A program made the position numbers and the translations under genes. A stretch of DNA of 64,000 nucleotides, taken from Prevotellaceae bacterium UBA2744. GTDB taxonomy: Bacteria; Bacteroidota; Bacteroidia; Bacteroidales; Bacteroidaceae. The notes below the pieces were generated by a model. The model made no database searches and had not been told where the DNA came from. It saw only the letters and a list, made by a program, of their open reading frames with translations. Positions within the stretch are counted from its first letter, which is position 1. Each line of letters begins with the position of its first letter. Below are positions 41,576-51,053 of the stretch, piece after piece. The DNA lies in assembly GCA_002353575.1 (NCBI GenBank), contig DEJQ01000007.1:98814-162813 (forward strand), given 5' to 3'.

Positions 41576-42039
41576 AGTATTTCTTTTAAAGGAATTAATA
41601 CAAAGTCGCGTTCAAGCATGTGCGGATGTGGGATGGTGAGTCTTTCGTTGTTTAGGCATATTGTGCCTCCCCAGTTATTCTTTGCATCGAAGACAGGTAT
41701 TGCGTCTTCATCATCATAAAATAGTAGTATATCTATATCTATTATTCTGTCGGTGTATTCTACCTTTCCCTTGCTGCTATGGCTTTTTGTGGTGCGCCCC
41801 ATTTCGCGTTCTATTGCTTGTGTGCTTTCCAGCAACTCCAAAGGCGACATTTGTGTCTGTACGCATATTGCTGCATTCAGGAAAGAGTTGGGAGAAGAGA
41901 ATCCCCAGGGTTCAGTAGGTAGGAAAGCGGATTGTGCCTTTACTTGCCCAATCCGCCTTGATATCTCTCTGATAGCCCTGTTTAGGTTCTCTGTTTTGTT
42001 TCCCAGATTTGTTCCTAAAGAAAGGTATGCTGTATTCAT
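41572..42039 (-). CDS. folK: 2-amino-4-hydroxy-6-hydroxymethyldihydropteridine pyrophosphokinase
   Basis: A 155-aa folate-pathway kinase. MNTAYLSLGTNLGNKTENL is the family opening, then FLPTEPWGFSSPNSFLNAA, with DRIIDIDILLFYDD (metal and ATP-binding Asp pair) and LTIPHPHMLERDFVLIPL at the end. The start at 42039 is chosen over an ATG 12 codons upstream, which overlaps queA and lacks family sequence. It lies 1 nt after the queA stop and overlaps the peptidase start. Confidence 0.93.
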   Translation of the reverse strand: MNTAYLSLGTNLGNKTENLNRAIREISRRIGQVKAQSAFLPTEPWGFSSPNSFLNAAICVQTQMSPLELLESTQAIEREMGRTTKSHSSKGKVEYTDRIIDIDILLFYDDEDAIPVFDAKNNWGGTICLNNERLTIPHPHMLERDFVLIPLKEIL

Positions 42040-42040
42040 C

Positions 42041-43123
42041 TTAGATAATGAGCATGGCATCACCATAGGTGCCAAATTTGTAGTCGGTGTTCAGAGCCTC
42101 CTGATATGCTTTCATGATCAGATCGTAGCCTCCGAAGGCAGTTACGAGCATCAGTCGTGTTGAAAGAGGCATCTGGAAGTTCACGAGCAACGAGTTGCAT
42201 ACCTGGAACTCGTATGGAGGGAAGATGAATTTGTTTGTCCATCCGTTGAAGTCCTTCAGCAGTCCGCTTGGACCCATAGCGGTTTCTGTCGCACGGAGTG
42301 TAGAAGTACCTACAGCACATACTTTCTTGCCGGCTTCCTTGGCTCTGTTTACCTTTTCGCAGGCTTCTTCGTTCACAATCACCTGCTCGCTGTCTGTCTT
42401 ATGCTTTGTCAGGTCTTCCACGTCTATATTTCTGAAACATCCCAATCCGCAGTGTAGGGTAATGAATGCCTGTTCGATACCCATCAGTTCCATGCGTTTC
42501 ATCAGCTGTTTGCTGAAATGGAGTCCTGAGTTAGGAGCAGTCACTGCTCCCTCGTTCTTTGCATATATAGTCTGGAAGTTCTCCATGTCATCGGGTTCTG
42601 TGGCACGACGTGAACGGATGTCATCCGGAATTGGTGCTTCGCCCATGCTGTACAGGAGCGACTTGAATTCTTCGTGCGAACCGTCGTAGAGGAAACGTAG
42701 TGTACGTCCGCGGCTTGTTGTGTTGTCAATCACTTCTGCCACCAGCGACTCGTCCTCTCCGAAGTACAGCTTGTTTCCGATTCGTATCTTACGGGCTGGA
42801 TCTACCAGTACATCCCACAAGCGGTTTTCTTCGTTCAGTTCGCGCAGCAAGAATACTTCGATGCGTGCACCTGTCTTTTCTTTATTTCCGTACAGACGTG
42901 CAGGGAATACCTTGGTGTCGTTGAATATGATTGCATCTCCCTCTGCAAAATACTCAAGGATGTCTTTGAAGATACGGTGTTCAATCTCTCCTGTTTCACG
43001 GTGAACGACCATCATTTTGCATTCGTCGCGATTGTAAACGCGTTCTCCATCGAATTCCTTGTACGGTGGGTACAGTGTAATTTTGTCTTCGGGAAGTTTA
43101 AATTTGAATTGTGAGAGTTTCAT
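42041..43123 (-). CDS. queA: S-adenosylmethionine:tRNA ribosyltransferase-isomerase
   Basis: A 360-aa enzyme that makes epoxyqueuosine at tRNA position 34. [17 protein letters not shown] at the N-terminus, then [41 protein letters not shown] and [17 protein letters not shown] are QueA signatures, as is [14 protein letters not shown]. The C-terminus is slightly longer than in E. coli QueA. It sits between truB and folK in the minus-strand unit. Confidence 0.95.
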   Translation of the reverse strand: MKLSQFKFKLPEDKITLYPPYKEFDGERVYNRDECKMMVVHRETGEIEHRIFKDILEYFAEGDAIIFNDTKVFPARLYGNKEKTGARIEVFLLRELNEENRLWDVLVDPARKIRIGNKLYFGEDESLVAEVIDNTTSRGRTLRFLYDGSHEEFKSLLYSMGEAPIPDDIRSRRATEPDDMENFQTIYAKNEGAVTAPNSGLHFSKQLMKRMELMGIEQAFITLHCGLGCFRNIDVEDLTKHKTDSEQVIVNEEACEKVNRAKEAGKKVCAVGTSTLRATETAMGPSGLLKDFNGWTNKFIFPPYEFQVCNSLLVNFQMPLSTRLMLVTAFGGYDLIMKAYQEALNTDYKFGTYGDAMLII

Positions 43124-43141
43124 AATTCTTGATTATTGTGT

Positions 43142-43939
43142 TTAATGTTTCTGTTCTGTAATCTCCTCTTTCGGTTGGTTGTCGAGCCACTCCCGGAAGT
43201 GTTCCACGTCCATGCAGTCTCTCAGTCGGTAGTCACCTATTCTGGTGCGCATCAGTCCCGTCAGGTATGCTCCTGTGCCGAGTGCTTGACCTATGTCTCT
43301 TGCCAAAGCCCGTATGTAGGTACCCTTCGAACAAACCACCCTGATAGTCATCTGCAGGTATTGTCCTGTGAGGTTTTCATGCTGATATTTTATACGTTCC
43401 TTGGCATCCTGAGTTATATCGGTCTGCGTCGCAGGACTTACCATTCCATAGTCAATCAGTTCGATTTCATCGATGACCAGTGTCTTGGGCTTCAGTTCCA
43501 CTTCTGCACCAGTACGTGCATATTTGAATGCTCGTTTCCCATCTACCTTTACGGCAGAATAGGTTGGTGGAATCTGTTGTATCTCTCCGGTGAAATGAGT
43601 GAGGACTTCTTCGACGTTTTCTCTTGTTATGTGCTCTGTAGGGTATTGAGCATCTTCGCATGTCTCCATGTCGAACGATGGTGTCGTTGCCCCCAGTTTG
43701 ATTTCTGCAATATACTCTTTTGTTCCGGCCTGCAGTATGTCAATCTGTTTTGTGGCTTTGCCTACGCAAACCAGCATCACCCCTGTTGCCAGCGGGTCGA
43801 GTGTGCCTGCGTGTCCCACCTTCACTTTTTTCACACCCAGATGGCGCGACAGTTCTCCTCGTATCTTTGCCACCAGATTGAACGATGTCCATCGGTAGGG
43901 TTTGTTGAATGCCAGTATAAAGCCTTTGTCCAGATTCAT
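43142..43939 (-). CDS. truB: tRNA pseudouridine(55) synthase
   Basis: A 265-aa pseudouridine synthase. FILAFNKPYRWTSFNLVAK leads to the catalytic motif KVGHAGTLDPLATGVM with Asp48. VDGKRAFKYAR and GTYIRALARDIGQALGTGAYL are further TruB hallmarks. It modifies U55 of tRNAs. The start is 3 nt after the uppP stop, and queA follows 18 nt downstream. Confidence 0.95.
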   Translation of the reverse strand: MNLDKGFILAFNKPYRWTSFNLVAKIRGELSRHLGVKKVKVGHAGTLDPLATGVMLVCVGKATKQIDILQAGTKEYIAEIKLGATTPSFDMETCEDAQYPTEHITRENVEEVLTHFTGEIQQIPPTYSAVKVDGKRAFKYARTGAEVELKPKTLVIDEIELIDYGMVSPATQTDITQDAKERIKYQHENLTGQYLQMTIRVVCSKGTYIRALARDIGQALGTGAYLTGLMRTRIGDYRLRDCMDVEHFREWLDNQPKEEITEQKH

Positions 43940-43942
43940 GTC

Positions 43943-44773
43943 TTAATTGCATATGCTAAGTGTGATGGCAAGGATACCAGCAATAGCACAATATATTGAG
44001 AAGTAAATCAGTTTGCAGCGCTTTACGATGTTGATCATCCACTTGCATGCGAAACATCCGCTTACGAATGCTGCCAGGAAACCTACAATGAGTACAGATG
44101 TGGGAATGGCAGCCATCTCGCCACCGTGTTCTGCCAGATACTCGGCACTTGGTGCCACGATATGTTTTAAGTCGAGCAGTGCCTCTCCTAAGATAGGTGG
44201 AATGACCATCAGGAACGAAAACTGTGCCAGTTTCTGTTTGTCATTTCCCAGAAGCAGTCCTGTGGCAATGGTCGAACCGCTTCGCGACAGTCCGGGTAAT
44301 ACTGCTAAAGCCTGTGCTATACCGATGATAAAGGCATGAAGTGGAGAAATGTTTTCTCTCTCCTTGGGCTTGTAGAAATGTGTCATTGCCAACAGGCACG
44401 ATGTCACGAGCAGGCACACACCTACTACTACGAGGCTACCTTCGAAGATGGCATCTACATAATCCTTGAAGCATAGTCCTACGATTCCGATTGGAATCAT
44501 TGAGATAAGTATGTTCAGCGCATATTTCTGTTCTTCGTTCATGGTTCCGTTCCATCGGAACAGTCCCTTGAAAATCCAGAACACCTCCTTGCGCAGTATG
44601 ACCAGAGTGGCAAACACCGTTGCTACGTGTACTATAATGTCGAAAGTAAGGTTGCCGCTCTCCTCTGTTCCCAGCAGACGCTGACCAATCTGCAGGTGTC
44701 CGCTACTGCTCACGGGCAGGTATTCGGTCAGCCCCTGTACAATACCTAAAATTAATGCTTGGATCTCGTTCAT
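43943..44773 (-). CDS. uppP: Undecaprenyl-diphosphatase
   Basis: A 276-aa membrane enzyme (BacA family) that recycles undecaprenyl pyrophosphate to the monophosphate carrier for peptidoglycan and surface glycans. [15 protein letters not shown] near the start and [18 protein letters not shown] are the two catalytic motifs, among about eight membrane helices. The ATG at 44773 overlaps the stop of the DUF3098 gene and is preferred to one seven codons upstream. It supports both glycan loci of the window. Confidence 0.94.
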   Translation of the reverse strand: MNEIQALILGIVQGLTEYLPVSSSGHLQIGQRLLGTEESGNLTFDIIVHVATVFATLVILRKEVFWIFKGLFRWNGTMNEEQKYALNILISMIPIGIVGLCFKDYVDAIFEGSLVVVGVCLLVTSCLLAMTHFYKPKERENISPLHAFIIGIAQALAVLPGLSRSGSTIATGLLLGNDKQKLAQFSFLMVIPPILGEALLDLKHIVAPSAEYLAEHGGEMAAIPTSVLIVGFLAAFVSGCFACKWMINIVKRCKLIYFSIYCAIAGILAITLSICN

Positions 44774-44994
44774 TTCTTTTCTTTTGAACGCCACAGAATG
44801 GCAACGATTACAAAAATAAATCCAAACAGGCTGACCATAGGTGCAACCTTAATACGCATATCGCTGAAGATATCAGGGTTGAAAGCCTCTTCCGTAGTGC
44901 CTTCGCCCGACATCAGTACAAATCCCAGCAGCACGATGGCAAAGCCGATGGCAAGCAGGATGTAATTGATTTTTGAGAATGCAAAATCTGACAT
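44770..44994 (-). CDS. DUF3098 small membrane protein
   Basis: A 74-aa protein with two membrane helices (about residues 8-28 and 47-67) separated by a short loop [17 protein letters not shown]. The sequence matches the Bacteroidetes DUF3098 family. It sits between ftsX and uppP, an order I believe is conserved in this phylum, and overlaps the uppP start by 4 nt. Its function is unknown; the context suggests a role with FtsX or cell-wall lipid recycling. Confidence 0.85.
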   Translation of the reverse strand: MSDFAFSKINYILLAIGFAIVLLGFVLMSGEGTTEEAFNPDIFSDMRIKVAPMVSLFGFIFVIVAILWRSKEKK

Positions 44995-45024
44995 GTTTAT
45001 ATGATTTTTTATGATTCTTAATGG

Positions 45025-45891
45025 TTAGATGTAGTACAGCTTGTTAGTTGACATCTTCAGATATTTCTGCAGAGATACGAATGTGCAGATGAAGGTGATC
45101 AGAAGACCGAACACAAGAACCGAAGTGCCTACGATGATGAGTATTTCCTGGTTTACCACCAACTGCAGGTCCTGTTCATATCTCAGTGCCGAGGTGTATC
45201 CGGCATACAGTATGATGTCGGCAATGATGGCACTGATAATACCCAGCGTCACACCGTTGGCAAGGAACGGACGGCGGATGAAACTCCACTTGGCTCCTAC
45301 CAGCTTCATGGTGTTGATGATGAATCTCTTCGAGAATATAGAGAGTCTCACAGTGTTGTTTATCAGCACGAACGAGATGTATGTAAACAGTCCTGCCAAT
45401 ATCAGCAGAACGATGCTCACCTTATGCAGGTTCCTGTTCACCGATCTGATAAGGTCGCGCTGGTAAATTACGTCTATCACTGCCGGATTTTTCTTTATCT
45501 TGCTGACTATCTTGTCAATCTGTTCTGTTGTTGCGTATTCTGCCTTGACTTTAATTTCAAATGAAGCAGTAAACGGGTTGTAACCCAGGAATTCAGACGG
45601 GTCCGTACCCATGTCGGTAGTGGCATCATGCAGGGCCTGCTCCTTTGAGATATAGTCTATCGATTTCACATAGTCGGTCTTTCTGAAGCTATTCTTTAGT
45701 TTTGCTATCTGCTTGGCATCCAAATCGTCGGATATCAGGATAGTTATATTTATGTTTTCTTTCACATAGTTCGACAGGTTGTGTGCTGTAAGAACAAAGA
45801 AAACGATTGTGCCGAGCAGTACCAACACCAGCGTAGTACTGATGGCAGGGGTAATAAACTGCGTAGAGAAAAAATGTGAATGTTTTTTCAT
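45025..45891 (-). CDS. ftsX: Cell division protein FtsX
   Basis: A 288-aa FtsX permease. An N-terminal cytoplasmic tail and helix (residues 18-38) lead to a periplasmic loop with ITILISDDLDAKQIAKLK, followed by three helices (about 165-285). With FtsE it controls peptidoglycan hydrolases at the septum. ftsE is not in the window. It starts 13 nt downstream of miaB. Confidence 0.9.
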   Translation of the reverse strand: MKKHSHFFSTQFITPAISTTLVLVLLGTIVFFVLTAHNLSNYVKENINITILISDDLDAKQIAKLKNSFRKTDYVKSIDYISKEQALHDATTDMGTDPSEFLGYNPFTASFEIKVKAEYATTEQIDKIVSKIKKNPAVIDVIYQRDLIRSVNRNLHKVSIVLLILAGLFTYISFVLINNTVRLSIFSKRFIINTMKLVGAKWSFIRRPFLANGVTLGIISAIIADIILYAGYTSALRYEQDLQLVVNQEILIIVGTSVLVFGLLITFICTFVSLQKYLKMSTNKLYYI

Positions 45892-45904
45892 ATTGAGTTA
45901 AATT

Positions 45905-47209
45905 CTATACTTCAATTCCTTTCAGTGTAGCAGATGACGAATCCAGTATTTTTACGTTTACGAAGTCTCCTATGTGATGTGTTCCGCGATCAAACACAAC
46001 CACCTTGTTCTGTCCGGTTCTGCCGAACAGTTGTTCCTTGGAGCGTTTGCTTACTCCCTCCACCAGCACTTCGAAAATTTTTCCCACGTCCTTATGGTAA
46101 CTCTCGGCCGACAGTTCGTTCTGCAGGGCAATCATCTCGTTCAGGCGGCGCAGTTTTGTTTCTTCTGGCACGTCATCTGGCAGGTGCTTCGATGCGTATG
46201 TACCCGGTCGTTCTGAGTATTTGAACATAAAGGCACTGTCGTAGCCGCATTCCCTCATGAGTGAGAGCGACATCTGGTGATCCTCTTCCGTTTCCGAATG
46301 GAATCCCACGAAGATGTCGGTGGTCAGTCCGCAGTCTGGGATAATCCTCTTTATCGCTGCCACTCGTTCCAGATACCATTCTCTGGTATATTTGCGGTTC
46401 ATCAGTTTCAGAATTCTATTGCTGCCCGACTGTACAGGCAGGTGGATGTGTCGGCATATATTCTTATGTCCGGCAATCACGTGCAGCGTCTCGTCGCTCA
46501 TATCCTTTGGGTGCGAAGTGGTGAACCTGATGCGCATTTCAGGTACAGCTTCTGCGATGGTACTTAAAAGCATTGGGAATGTAACCTCGCCACAATGGTA
46601 GCTGTTCACGTTCTGTCCCAGCAGGGTTACCTCTTTGAATCCCTTATCCCTCAAGTCCTTTACCTCGTTCAGTATGCTCTCCACTTCTCTGCTGCGTTCC
46701 CTGCCTCGGGTGTATGGAACAATGCAGTAGTGGCAGAAGTTGTTGCATCCCCGCATAATGCTGACAAATCCGCTTACGTGGTTGCCGCAAATCCGCTCTG
46801 GAATCACATCGCGATAGGTCTCCGTAGTTGAGAGTTCTACGTTGATAGCTTTTTCGCCCACTTCTACGCTTGCAAACAGGTCGGGCAGTGTAAGATATGA
46901 GTCGGGACCTGCCACGAGATCTACTCCGTGGTTCTCTATCAGGTCATCCTTTACCCGCTCTGCCATACATCCTACGACACCCACAATCAGCTTTCTGCCA
47001 CCTTTTTTCATGCTCTGCAGAGCCTCCAGGCGGTTGTATATTTTGTTCTCGGCATTCTCGCGTACCGAACAGGTATTCAGCAGGATGGCATCTGCATCAC
47101 TTGGTGAGTCACATGACTCGTAACCTGCCATCTTCATCACCGAAGCAATAACCTCACTGTCCGCCACGTTCATTTGGCAGCCGTATGTCTCTATATATAA
47201 TTTCTTCAT
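45905..47209 (-). CDS. miaB: tRNA-2-methylthio-N6-dimethylallyladenosine synthase
   Basis: A 434-aa radical SAM methylthiotransferase that adds the 2-methylthio group to A37 of tRNA. The N-terminal domain has ETYGCQMN, NTCSVRENAE and VGCMAER, giving the three auxiliary-cluster Cys. The radical SAM motif is CNNFCHYC, and a C-terminal TRAM domain ends the protein. Its ATG lies only about 3 nt from the predicted transcription start, so it may be translated as a nearly leaderless message. It heads the minus-strand run that follows. Confidence 0.93.
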   Translation of the reverse strand: MKKLYIETYGCQMNVADSEVIASVMKMAGYESCDSPSDADAILLNTCSVRENAENKIYNRLEALQSMKKGGRKLIVGVVGCMAERVKDDLIENHGVDLVAGPDSYLTLPDLFASVEVGEKAINVELSTTETYRDVIPERICGNHVSGFVSIMRGCNNFCHYCIVPYTRGRERSREVESILNEVKDLRDKGFKEVTLLGQNVNSYHCGEVTFPMLLSTIAEAVPEMRIRFTTSHPKDMSDETLHVIAGHKNICRHIHLPVQSGSNRILKLMNRKYTREWYLERVAAIKRIIPDCGLTTDIFVGFHSETEEDHQMSLSLMRECGYDSAFMFKYSERPGTYASKHLPDDVPEETKLRRLNEMIALQNELSAESYHKDVGKIFEVLVEGVSKRSKEQLFGRTGQNKVVVFDRGTHHIGDFVNVKILDSSSATLKGIEV

Positions 47210-47217
47210 TTGGGCGT

Positions 47218-47225
47218 CAAAGGTA
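47218..47225 (-). promoter_or_regulatory. -7 promoter box for miaB
   Basis: TACCTTTG on the minus strand predicts transcription from about 47212, two to four nt before the miaB ATG. It is divergent from the plus-strand box at 47240-47247. Confidence 0.55.
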
Positions 47226-47239
47226 CGAAATATTTTTTA

Positions 47240-47247
47240 TACCTTTG
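47240..47247 (+). promoter_or_regulatory. -7 promoter box for the 47.3 kb membrane protein
   Basis: TACCTTTG predicts a start near 47254, about 30 nt before the ATG at 47284. The two -7 boxes of this divergent pair are only 14 bp apart, so the polymerases would compete. Confidence 0.55.
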
Positions 47248-47283
47248 TGCTCGTTTCATAAAATTCTCATTATATAATAGCAG

Positions 47284-48225
47284 ATGCTGCAATTTCTCAA
47301 ATCCATATCTCTTAGCAAATACACCTTACCTGTAGTGAGTAGTATATGTGTTCTGCTATGGTTTGTCTCCTCTCCCGAAAGTGGGTTAGGGCCTTTTATT
47401 GGCGGAGCATTGATGTCGGTGTGCATTGTATATCTCATCGCCGAACTGAACAATCGCAATGCCTTGCTGCGCAATGGCTCCCGTATGCATAGCTGCATGG
47501 CAATTATTCTCATTACAGTTTTCGCACAATTGCACACGTTCTCCATCTATCAGGTGATTGTGGTTCTTATAATCTTCACTCTTCATCTGCTTTGCAGTAC
47601 CGTCCAGGTCCAGTCGCCCGTCTGGTCATTCCTGATATATCTGCTTCTTTCAGTCTCCTCTTTGTTCTATTTTAAGATATTATTCTTATTACCAGTTTAT
47701 TGGGGTTGCATGATTTACATGAGAAGCATGTCGGGAAGGTGTTTTGCAGCTTCTCTCCTTGCCCTCGTCGTTCCCTATTGGTTTTCACTTGGCTATTTCG
47801 TGTATAAGACAGACTATCAGACCGTCGCCTACAAGCTGACCAATATGTTTGTATTTCCTGATCCCGACTACGGTTCAGTCACATTGCTCCAGCTTATCCA
47901 ATTCGTCTATATTGTATTGGTTTTATTAGTCGGAATCATCAATTTCTATAGCAGTCGGTATTATGACAAGTCTAAAATCCGAATCATTTATACAGCATTC
48001 ATCTTTCAGGCTCTCGCCTTATTATTATTCATTATTCTGCAACCACAGGATTTCTACATAATTCTCCCTCTGCTAATTGTCTATGTATCTGTCATCACAG
48101 GACATTTCTTCGCACTCACATTCACTAAGTATTCCCATATTGCAAGTCTGGTGTTTCTTGTTCTCAGCTTGCTCGTCTTTTTCATTTCTAACAACTCCGA
48201 ACTGCTTACTACATGGAATCTCTAA
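47284..48225 (+). CDS. Polytopic membrane protein (possibly DUF6427)
   Basis: A 313-aa inner-membrane protein with about nine hydrophobic helices and no catalytic motif I recognise. MLQFLKSISLSKYTLPVVSS and the ELNNRNALLR segment near residue 58 resemble the Bacteroidetes DUF6427 family, but this is a weak match from memory. Its 3' end overlaps the next membrane gene by 13 nt. Function unknown. Confidence 0.7.
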   Translation: MLQFLKSISLSKYTLPVVSSICVLLWFVSSPESGLGPFIGGALMSVCIVYLIAELNNRNALLRNGSRMHSCMAIILITVFAQLHTFSIYQVIVVLIIFTLHLLCSTVQVQSPVWSFLIYLLLSVSSLFYFKILFLLPVYWGCMIYMRSMSGRCFAASLLALVVPYWFSLGYFVYKTDYQTVAYKLTNMFVFPDPDYGSVTLLQLIQFVYIVLVLLVGIINFYSSRYYDKSKIRIIYTAFIFQALALLLFIILQPQDFYIILPLLIVYVSVITGHFFALTFTKYSHIASLVFLVLSLLVFFISNNSELLTTWNL

Positions 48226-48668
48226 ACGACTTCTTCATTCAATACGGATACATCGGAATGGCACTTGCTTCGTTTCTTGCCGGCACATTTGTGCCGTTCA
48301 GTTCAGAGGCTGTCATGGGAGCCTTATTAGCAACTACCAGCATGAATCCCTCACTCACTATCATCAGCGGTACCATCGGTAACGTCCTCGGTTCTATGTT
48401 CAATTATTTCATAGGTCGCACAGGGAATATACACCAGATTTCACATCTGATGCATGTGAAAGAGGACCGCCTGCTGAAAACCCAGCGATATGTAGAGCGG
48501 AAGGGCTCCTGGATTGCATTCTTCTCCTTTCTGCCTTTCTTCGGCACTGCCATTTCTATCTCGCTTGGCATCCTTCGTGCCAACGTCCTCGGAGTCTTTC
48601 TCTATTCTCTCCTCGGCAAGTTCATTCGCTACATCATGGTGGCTTATTCTGTAATTGCCCTCACCTGA
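48213..48668 (+). CDS. YqaA-like membrane protein (VTT/DedA superfamily)
   Basis: A 151-aa membrane protein of the SNARE-associated (VTT) superfamily. FLAGTFVPFSSEAVMGALLA carries the re-entrant loop with a Pro and a Glu typical of DedA-like proteins, and FFSFLPFFGTAISISLGILRAN is the second signature. Superfamily members move lipid carriers or keep membrane potential. It overlaps the preceding gene by 13 nt, suggesting translational coupling. Confidence 0.82.
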   Translation: MESLNDFFIQYGYIGMALASFLAGTFVPFSSEAVMGALLATTSMNPSLTIISGTIGNVLGSMFNYFIGRTGNIHQISHLMHVKEDRLLKTQRYVERKGSWIAFFSFLPFFGTAISISLGILRANVLGVFLYSLLGKFIRYIMVAYSVIALT

Positions 48669-48721
48669 CTCCTGACTATTAACTTTATCTTCTAATCTTT
48701 AATCTTTAAACAAAAAATTCG

Positions 48722-48729
48722 TACCTTCG
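48722..48729 (+). promoter_or_regulatory. -7 promoter box for dapB
   Basis: TACCTTCG, a one-base variant of TAnnTTTG, predicts a start near 48736 with a leader of about 21 nt before the dapB ATG at 48757. Confidence 0.45.
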
Positions 48730-48756
48730 CGGCGTAAAACAAAATCACTACTAATT

Positions 48757-49512
48757 ATGAAAATAGCATTAATCGGATACGGCAAGATGGGCAAGATGAT
48801 TGAACAGATTGCCCTCAGCCGCGGACATGAAATTGTCAGCATCATTGATATAGATAACCAGGAGGATTTTGATAGTCCGGCATTTGCAAGTGCCGATGTC
48901 GCTATCGAGTTCACAGCTCCACACACAGCCTATGGCAATTACTTGAAAGCATGGGCAAAGGGAGTAAAGGTCGTAAGTGGCAGTACTGGTTGGCTGAAGG
49001 ATCATGGCGACGACGTGAAGAAGGCATGCACAGAACAGGGGAAGACTCTCTTTTGGGCATCGAACTACTCTATCGGAGTGGCTATCTTCTCTGCTGTCAA
49101 CAAGTACCTTGCAAGCATTATGAACGGTTTCGAACAGTATGATGTGAAGGAGGAAGAGACTCACCACATACACAAACTCGACCACCCTTCGGGCACAGGT
49201 ATCACTCTCGCAGAGCAGATTGTAGAACGACTTGACCGAAAGAAGGACTGGACTATGGGTTATCTGCAGCATCCCGACGGCACCGTGGAGGGTACCGACC
49301 AGGTGGCAGCCGACCTCCTGCCTGTCAGCTCTATCCGTCGCGGCGAAGTACCTGGCATACATACCATCACTTGGGATAGCGAGGCTGATAAGATTACCAT
49401 CACCCACGATGCCCACTCGCGCAAGGGATTCGCTCTTGGTGCAGTACTCGCTGCCGAGTTCACTGCCACCCACGAAGGACTTCTCAGCACCGACGACCTC
49501 TTTCACTTCTGA
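48757..49512 (+). CDS. dapB: 4-hydroxy-tetrahydrodipicolinate reductase
   Basis: A 251-aa NAD(P)H enzyme of lysine and diaminopimelate synthesis. MKIALIGYGKMGKMIEQIA is the cofactor-binding start, VVSGSTGW the middle loop, and EETHHIHKLDHPSGTGI contains the catalytic His and Lys. Length is typical of the shorter Bacteroidetes form. It is followed by lepB after 37 bp of A/T-rich sequence containing the TGCATTA-GCATTATG debris. Confidence 0.95.
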   Translation: MKIALIGYGKMGKMIEQIALSRGHEIVSIIDIDNQEDFDSPAFASADVAIEFTAPHTAYGNYLKAWAKGVKVVSGSTGWLKDHGDDVKKACTEQGKTLFWASNYSIGVAIFSAVNKYLASIMNGFEQYDVKEEETHHIHKLDHPSGTGITLAEQIVERLDRKKDWTMGYLQHPDGTVEGTDQVAADLLPVSSIRRGEVPGIHTITWDSEADKITITHDAHSRKGFALGAVLAAEFTATHEGLLSTDDLFHF

Positions 49513-49549
49513 AAATAATTATGCATTAAGCATTATGGATTAATAAACT

Positions 49550-51046
49550 ATGGGATTCGACTATAAAAGTTTTAAAAAGACACAGGCTCAGGGCAATGAA
49601 GGTGAAAAACCTCAGCCGGCATGGGTGAAGTGGACAAAGTTCGGAGTTGTCACCGCCCTCTATCTGCTCTTCCTTCTTTGGGTCGGCTCGTGGTGGGGAC
49701 TCCTCGTCATGCCCTTCATCTACGATGTATATATAACAAAGAAAATCAAATGGTCATGGTGGAAGAGCCTGGAGAGTGACGTGGCTCGTGGCATCATGTC
49801 GTGGGTCGATGCAATCATATTCGCACTCGTCGCAGTTTATTTCGTCAATCAGTTCTTCTTCCAGAACTACCAGATTCCGTCATCATCACTCGAGAAGTCA
49901 TTGCTCACAGGCGACTATCTTCTCGTCAGCAAGATGAGTTACGGACCTCGCATTCCGCAGACCCCTCTGACTATGCCGCTCACTCAGCATACACTGCCGC
50001 TCTTCAACTGCAAGTCGTACATCGAGTGGCCACAGTGGAAGTACCGCCGTGTGAAGGGCTTCGGAAAGGTGGAACTCGGCGACATCGTCGTGTTCAACTA
50101 TCCTGCCGGTGACACGGTAGCCGTCAACTACGGAGGCGACTATTACGACCTCTGTCTTCAGCTGGCTCAGAAGGCTGCTGTCGAACAGGGCGTTCAGTTG
50201 CCTGAGATGAAGAGCCTTTCTGCTTGGGAGCAGCGAAAGATGTACGAGCAGCTCTATGGAATCGGGAAAGCGATTGTCAATGCCGAACAGAGCCAGTATG
50301 GAAATGTCGTAGTGCGTCCGGCAGACCGACGCGAGAACTATGTGAAGCGTTGTGTAGGTCTCCCGGGTCAGACCCTTGAGATTCGCAATAAGATAATCTA
50401 CAACGACGGAAAACCGCAGCCCACTCCCGAGTTTGCACAGTTCTCCTATGCTGTCTATGCTCACGACGACCTCACTCTGAAGAAGTACGATGACCTCTGC
50501 AATAAGCTTGAGATTAGCGATGAGCAGCGCAGTGAGTGGAATATGTACGGATTCATGCCGCTAACCACCAAGGCACTCGAAGGACTGAGACAATGCGAGG
50601 CAGTCGATTCCATCGTTGAAATCATGGACGGCTGGTACGGCAATCTCTATCCTCTCAATCATGACTACGGCTGGACTCGCGACAACTACGGACCTATCCA
50701 TATCCCTGCCAAGGGAGAGACTCTTAAGCTCACCCTCGACAATATCGCCATCTACGAGCGCTGCATCCGTACTTACGAAGGCAACGACCTTGAGATTACA
50801 GAGAATGAAATCCGCATCAACGGCAAACCGGCTACCGAATACACATTCAAGATGGACTACTACTGGATGATGGGTGACAACCGCCATAACTCAGCTGATA
50901 GCCGTTATTGGGGATTCGTACCCGAGGATCATGTAGTCGGAAAACCCAAGTTCATCTGGCTTTCTATCTGTCCCGATGCATATACCGACCACTTCCTTCG
51001 TATCCGCTGGAATCGACTCTTCAAGGGTGTGGACAACATAAAATAA
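49550..51046 (+). CDS. lepB: Signal peptidase I (long Bacteroidetes form)
   Basis: A 498-aa type I leader peptidase. Two or three N-terminal hydrophobic segments (residues 30-60 and 84-100) precede the catalytic Ser in QIPSSSLEKSL (about residue 113) and Lys in NYVKRCVGLPGQTLEI. MMGDNRHNSADSRYWGFVPEDHVVGK is the C-terminal signature. At almost 500 residues it is much longer than E. coli LepB, because of an insertion between the Ser and Lys boxes, as is usual in this phylum. It removes signal peptides of exported proteins. Confidence 0.93.
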   Translation: MGFDYKSFKKTQAQGNEGEKPQPAWVKWTKFGVVTALYLLFLLWVGSWWGLLVMPFIYDVYITKKIKWSWWKSLESDVARGIMSWVDAIIFALVAVYFVNQFFFQNYQIPSSSLEKSLLTGDYLLVSKMSYGPRIPQTPLTMPLTQHTLPLFNCKSYIEWPQWKYRRVKGFGKVELGDIVVFNYPAGDTVAVNYGGDYYDLCLQLAQKAAVEQGVQLPEMKSLSAWEQRKMYEQLYGIGKAIVNAEQSQYGNVVVRPADRRENYVKRCVGLPGQTLEIRNKIIYNDGKPQPTPEFAQFSYAVYAHDDLTLKKYDDLCNKLEISDEQRSEWNMYGFMPLTTKALEGLRQCEAVDSIVEIMDGWYGNLYPLNHDYGWTRDNYGPIHIPAKGETLKLTLDNIAIYERCIRTYEGNDLEITENEIRINGKPATEYTFKMDYYWMMGDNRHNSADSRYWGFVPEDHVVGKPKFIWLSICPDAYTDHFLRIRWNRLFKGVDNIK

Positions 51047-51053
51047 CAGAAGA

